DNA of 17,186 nucleotides, from NCBI GenBank assembly GCA_050741255.1, contig JBOIEQ010000089.1, positions 1 through 17,186 of the forward strand, read 5' to 3'. This document shows positions 14,221-17,186 of the stretch, one piece after another (positions within the stretch are counted from its first letter, which is position 1; each line of letters opens with the position of its first letter). The position numbers were made by a program, and so were the translations under genes. The notes under the pieces were generated by a model. The model saw nothing but the letters and a program-made list of their open reading frames with translations, ran no database searches and was not told where the DNA came from. Origin of the DNA: CAZXNF01 sp050741255 (lineage in GTDB: Bacteria > Pseudomonadota > Gammaproteobacteria > Burkholderiales > SG8-41).

Positions 14221-15912
14221 TCACGCCACCCACTCACTGACCGGGGCATTCGCCTCGTGCAGCGGCTGGGTCACCACGTCCACCAGCGTCGGGCCGCCGT
14301 GCTCCGCAGCCTTCGCCAGCACGCTCTTGAGTTCCGAAGGGTCGCTGACTTTCCACGCCTTCACGCCGAAGCCTTCCGCCACCTTCGCGTGCTCGGTGCG
14401 CGTGAAATCCACGGAGTAGTAGCGCTCGCCGAAGCCCGTCTTCTGGCCGGCCTTGATCCAGCCGTAGACGCTGTTGGAGACCACCACCATCATCAGCGGA
14501 ACCTTGTGGCGGACGATGGTTTCCATCTCGCCGGCGGTGAAGCCGAAGCTGCCGTCGCCCATCACGGACACCGTCTTGGTCTGCGGGCGGCCGAAGTGCG
14601 CGCCGACGCCGGCCGACATCGAATAGCCGAGCGCGCCGTGCGCACGGTTGGAGATGAAGTGACGGCCCGATTCCAGGAACGGGTAGTAGGCGGAGAAATA
14701 CGGGCAGGGCGTGCCCGGATCGCACACGACCGTGGCGTCGCGCGGCAGCACCTCGTGCAGCGTCGCCACCAGCCGTTCGGGCAGGATCTGCGTTTCGCCG
14801 CTGGTCGCCAGCCGGTTGAAGGCGTCGAACTTCTGTTTCTTCGCCGCGGCCACGAGCGCCTGCCCCTTGCCCTGCTTGATCTCGCCCTTGCGCGCCGCCA
14901 GCTCGGCGTCGATCGCGCCCAGCGCGAGCTTCGCATCGCCGACCAGCGCGACTTCCGTCCTGTAGATGGCGCTGATCACCATGGGATCGGCATCGATGTG
15001 CACGATGCGCGCCGACTTGCTCGGGAAACGCCAGCGTTCGGTCGTCACCGATCCCGCGCGGCAGCCGATGAACACGATCAGGTCAGCCTGCTCCACGACC
15101 GCGCGCGTGGGCAGCGTGCCGCCGTTGCTGCCGACAACACCGACGCACAACGGATGGTCCTCGGAGAGGCTGCCCTGGCCGGAAATCGTCGTCGCCACCG
15201 GCGCGCCCAGGCGTTCCGCGATGGACTTGAGTTCGCTCTCGGCACCGGCGATCACCACGCCGCCACCGCAGACGAAGAGCGGCTGTTTGGCGGACAGGAT
15301 CGCGCTCGCCGCCGCGGTCACGGCGGCAGGGTCCGGCGCCGAGCGCCACGCCGGATAACGCCCGTGCTCCGGCTGCGCCCAGATGTCCGACGGATCGACG
15401 GCCGCGTCTTTCTGCGTGTCGAAGGGGAAGCACAGGTGCGCGGCGCCCGGCTTGCCGGTCGTCATCGCGCGGAACGCCGCGCGCATGGTCTCCGGCACGC
15501 GGTCAGCGCGGTCGAGCACGCCGTTCCACTTCGTCAGCGGCTTGAACAGGGCTTTCTGGTCTAGTTCGGTCAGCGTGTAGCGGCCGCGCGAGGTCGTCGC
15601 GATGTCGGTGGTGATGCCGAGCACCGGAATCGAGCTCTCATTGGCTTCGACGATGCCGGGCAGGATGTAGGTTGCCCCGCCGCCGCTGGGGCCTTCGCAG
15701 ATGCCCACCTTGCCGCTGACGCGGGCATAGGCATCCGCCATGTAGGCGGCCGAGCGCTCGTCGCGCGTCAGGATGTGCTGCATGCCGTGATCGAGCGTCG
15801 CCAGCGCATCGTAAAGCGGCAGGCTGGTGTCCCCACACAGGCCGAAGATGTGTTTCACCCCGTGCGCTTCCAGCATGCGCACCATCGCTTCGGCCCCGTT
15901 CAGCTTGTTCAT
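14221..15912 (-). CDS. Thiamine-diphosphate-dependent enzyme, acetolactate synthase large-subunit type
   Basis: A 563-residue enzyme with the three domains of the family. The N-terminal pyrimidine-binding domain has the catalytic Glu52 in LTRDERSAAYMADAYAR. The central domain covers about 190-345 (PLFVCGGGV, PVATTISGQGSL, VHIDADP). The C-terminal diphosphate domain has GDGSFGF (452-458) and the metal-binding Asn480 in VVSNSVYGW. These enzymes decarboxylate a 2-oxo acid or join it to a second carbonyl. The residues visible do not separate acetolactate synthase, sulfoacetaldehyde acetyltransferase, benzoylformate decarboxylase and similar subgroups. The absence of a regulatory ilvN-like gene next to it argues against a biosynthetic role. 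AAGGA precedes the ATG closely. It starts 36 bases after the second AspDH-like gene and ends 16 bases before the [2Fe-2S] gene, so its 2-oxo substrate may come from amine oxidation by that pair. Confidence 0.9.
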   Translation of the reverse strand: MNKLNGAEAMVRMLEAHGVKHIFGLCGDTSLPLYDALATLDHGMQHILTRDERSAAYMADAYARVSGKVGICEGPSGGGATYILPGIVEANESSIPVLGITTDIATTSRGRYTLTELDQKALFKPLTKWNGVLDRADRVPETMRAAFRAMTTGKPGAAHLCFPFDTQKDAAVDPSDIWAQPEHGRYPAWRSAPDPAAVTAAASAILSAKQPLFVCGGGVVIAGAESELKSIAERLGAPVATTISGQGSLSEDHPLCVGVVGSNGGTLPTRAVVEQADLIVFIGCRAGSVTTERWRFPSKSARIVHIDADPMVISAIYRTEVALVGDAKLALGAIDAELAARKGEIKQGKGQALVAAAKKQKFDAFNRLATSGETQILPERLVATLHEVLPRDATVVCDPGTPCPYFSAYYPFLESGRHFISNRAHGALGYSMSAGVGAHFGRPQTKTVSVMGDGSFGFTAGEMETIVRHKVPLMMVVVSNSVYGWIKAGQKTGFGERYYSVDFTRTEHAKVAEGFGVKAWKVSDPSELKSVLAKAAEHGGPTLVDVVTQPLHEANAPVSEWVA

Positions 15913-15948
15913 GTCCTTGTGATCCTCATCCTGGTGGTATTGATTCGC

Positions 15949-16743
15949 TCAAAAACGCACGACTGCGGTCCGGTTGCGAACCGCCTGCACGATGCTCATG
16001 GCCGTCTGCAGCGACGCCTTGTTGTCCCGCGATGCCGTGTTGTTGCCCATGTCGAGCGTCAGTGAACCGCACGGGCCCTTCGCTTCAATGTGGTGCACGC
16101 TCTGCGTCACCGCCGGATCGACCCAGAAACGCACCCGGGTCTCCTCGAAACCGAGTCCCGCCAGCGCGAGTGTCGCCGTGACATTGGCCTTTTCCGTGAA
16201 CAGCATGGCCGCCCGCTCCGCCGTGTCGTCGAAGAACAGCGTCGCTTCCTTCACCGCGGCCAGGTCGATCATCCCTTCCGCCGGCGTCCCGGCCCACAGC
16301 TTCGCGTTCTTGCGCGTCACGTACGCGACCTGGGTGAGACCCGCGTGGCGCGCGGCGGAGATCGCGTCGATGGCGCCGATCGCCCCGGCGGGAATCTGCA
16401 GGGTCGCGCCCGTCTCCGTGGCCACTTCGAACAGGTGCGCGCGGAACGGCGCTTCGGCCAGCACCCCGACCGACACGGCGAGGAGATCGATGCCCCTGCG
16501 CAGCACCGGCTCGGCGTAGTGCCTGAAGGCTTCATGACTTGCGCATTCGATGACCAGCTCCGGATTCAGCGCCAGCAGCGCGGCCGCCGTGTCGACCACC
16601 GGCACGTCGCCGAGCACCGCACGGATGCGTTCGCGCTGACGCTCGCGGGCGGCCACGCCGACGAACGACACCTGGCGGTCGCGCGCGAGGTGTTCGGCGA
16701 CGATCGCGCCGATGCCGCCGAAGCCGATGAGGGCGATGTTCAT
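15949..16743 (-). CDS. L-aspartate dehydrogenase family protein (AspDH/NadX-like), copy 2
   Basis: A 264-residue protein with Rossmann motif GFGGIG (8-12 region), ELVIECAS (62-69), IPAGAIGAIDA (117-127), KANVTATLALAG (185-196) and SVH at 215-217. The first residue of that last motif is Ser, whereas copy 1 in operon 1 has Asn as in characterised AspDH. The C-terminus (TASRDNKASLQTAMSIVQA) is more family-like than that of copy 1. The two copies are only moderately similar, so they are not a recent duplication. The ATG at 16743 is directly before the coenzyme motif and has AGGG about nine bases upstream. It is the first gene of operon 2, with only some 27 bases between it and element C. Aspartate or a near analogue is the likely substrate; the Ser may signal another specificity. 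Confidence 0.86.
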   Translation of the reverse strand: MNIALIGFGGIGAIVAEHLARDRQVSFVGVAARERQRERIRAVLGDVPVVDTAAALLALNPELVIECASHEAFRHYAEPVLRRGIDLLAVSVGVLAEAPFRAHLFEVATETGATLQIPAGAIGAIDAISAARHAGLTQVAYVTRKNAKLWAGTPAEGMIDLAAVKEATLFFDDTAERAAMLFTEKANVTATLALAGLGFEETRVRFWVDPAVTQSVHHIEAKGPCGSLTLDMGNNTASRDNKASLQTAMSIVQAVRNRTAVVRF

Positions 16744-16914
16744 CGGCTCTGCCCTTTGTCAGCGTTTGACGCAAAGTCGCCGGGGGCAGCCCGGCGGCTG
16801 CTCACTTTCTCTTGTACGGCCAAGAGAAAGTAAGCAAAGAGAAGGCCGCCCCGGCAAACCGCCGCTCGCGCGGTGCCCCTGCGCTGCTCGGCATGGACGG
16901 CGGCTGCGGAACTC

Positions 16915-16942
16915 GCTCCCGTCAGCAAAGCATAACGGGAGC
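16915..16942. other. Variable 28-base hairpin, arm II of element C
   Basis: GCTCCCGT pairs perfectly over eight bases with ACGGGAGC around a twelve-base loop. It is flanked by GGAACTC and TCAAACAGTCC, at the same place and with the same 28-base length as in the other arms. Confidence 0.82.
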
Positions 16943-17110
16943 TCAAACAGTCCTCGCCGAAAGCCCCGTCCACGCCTGTGCTGCTCGGCGGTTTACAGGG
17001 GAAGGGCAAGGCACTGGCCCTTCCAGCCTGAAGCCTCAAGCGATTTTCTCCCCTTACGAACCGCCGAGCAGTCGCAGGCCGGCGCGGGGTCGTCGGCGAG
17101 GACTGTCTGA

Positions 17111-17138
17111 GCTCCTGTCGTGTTTTCATGACAGGAGC
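17111..17138. other. Variable 28-base hairpin, arm I of element C
   Basis: On the minus strand GCTCCTGTC pairs perfectly over nine bases with GACAGGAGC around a ten-base loop. It differs from the type I hairpin shared by copies A and B but keeps position, length and pairing. Confidence 0.82.
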
Positions 17139-17186
17139 GAGTTCCGCAGCCGCCGCGCCGGACGAGCAGCGCAGGGGCACCACGAC

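Larger units (their letters stand above)
16771..17186. repeat. Large inverted-arm intergenic element, copy C (inverted; right end cut)
   Basis: Copy C lies in the opposite orientation to A and B: its left arm is type II and its right arm is type I. The outer GC hairpin is at 16778-16796. Arm II begins with ACTTTCTCTTG (16804-16814) pairing with 16821-16831. Compared with arm II of A and B (CTTTTG/CAAAAG) both strands of the stem have changed together. Its blocks then follow as in the other copies, with CTGCTCGGCGGTT near 16980. The spacer contains a GGGC/GCCC pairing near 17003-17024. The type I arm is read on the minus strand from the right edge back to about 17050; its opening hairpin lies beyond the window. 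Both arms carry 28-base hairpins unlike those in A and B. No gene is supported here. Confidence 0.88.

Noticed and set aside
14164..15564. A 466-codon plus-strand open frame opposite the thiamine enzyme
   Set aside because: The opposite strand has clear catalytic motifs of a known family; this frame has none.

Overview
This is a GC-rich window in which every supported gene lies on the minus strand. No rRNA, tRNA or taxonomic marker gene is present. The best guess at the host is a betaproteobacterium of the Burkholderiales. The reason is the accumulation of five TctC/Bug-type solute receptors without their membrane partners, a habit known from Bordetella, Achromobacter and relatives. This is inference from gene content only.

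Layout in the direction of transcription (right to left). Element C (about 16771 to past the right edge) is the first of three copies of a large intergenic element. Operon 2 (16743 to 12502) follows: an L-aspartate dehydrogenase-family protein, a thiamine-diphosphate enzyme of the acetolactate synthase type, a small [2Fe-2S] protein, and an FAD oxidoreductase with a C-terminal BFD-type iron-sulfur domain. The last two resemble the alpha and gamma subunits of opine oxidase or hydrogen cyanide synthase. Element B (about 11945-12475) separates it from operon 1 (11913 to 535). Operon 1 has eleven tightly packed genes: a Bug receptor, a Bug receptor without signal peptide, a second aspartate dehydrogenase-family protein, a Bug receptor, a fumarylacetoacetase-family protein, an aconitase, a Bug receptor, a small conserved protein, a CapA-like protein, a Bug receptor, and a second copy of the small conserved protein. 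Element A (left edge to about 512) closes the window.

The gene set looks like uptake and catabolism of a nitrogen-containing di- or tricarboxylate. Receptors would bind the acid. The flavin/iron-sulfur pair would oxidise an amine. The aspartate dehydrogenase-like proteins would interconvert amino and keto acids. The thiamine enzyme would act on a 2-oxo acid, and the aconitase and FAH-fold protein would process tri- or dicarboxylate products. The substrate cannot be read from the sequence, and no regulator or TctA/TctB permease lies in the window.

The most unusual part is the set of three elements. Each consists of two diverged arms of about 200 bases in inverted orientation. Every arm starts with an AT-rich hairpin and contains an internal slot of exactly 28 bases whose sequence changes between arms while staying self-complementary. 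The elements fill almost all the space between operons, so operon starts and ends must lie in or next to them. A second, smaller repeat of about 28 bases sits in frame at the signal-peptide junction of two of the receptors. The FAH-family protein has lost all three expected metal-binding acidic residues.
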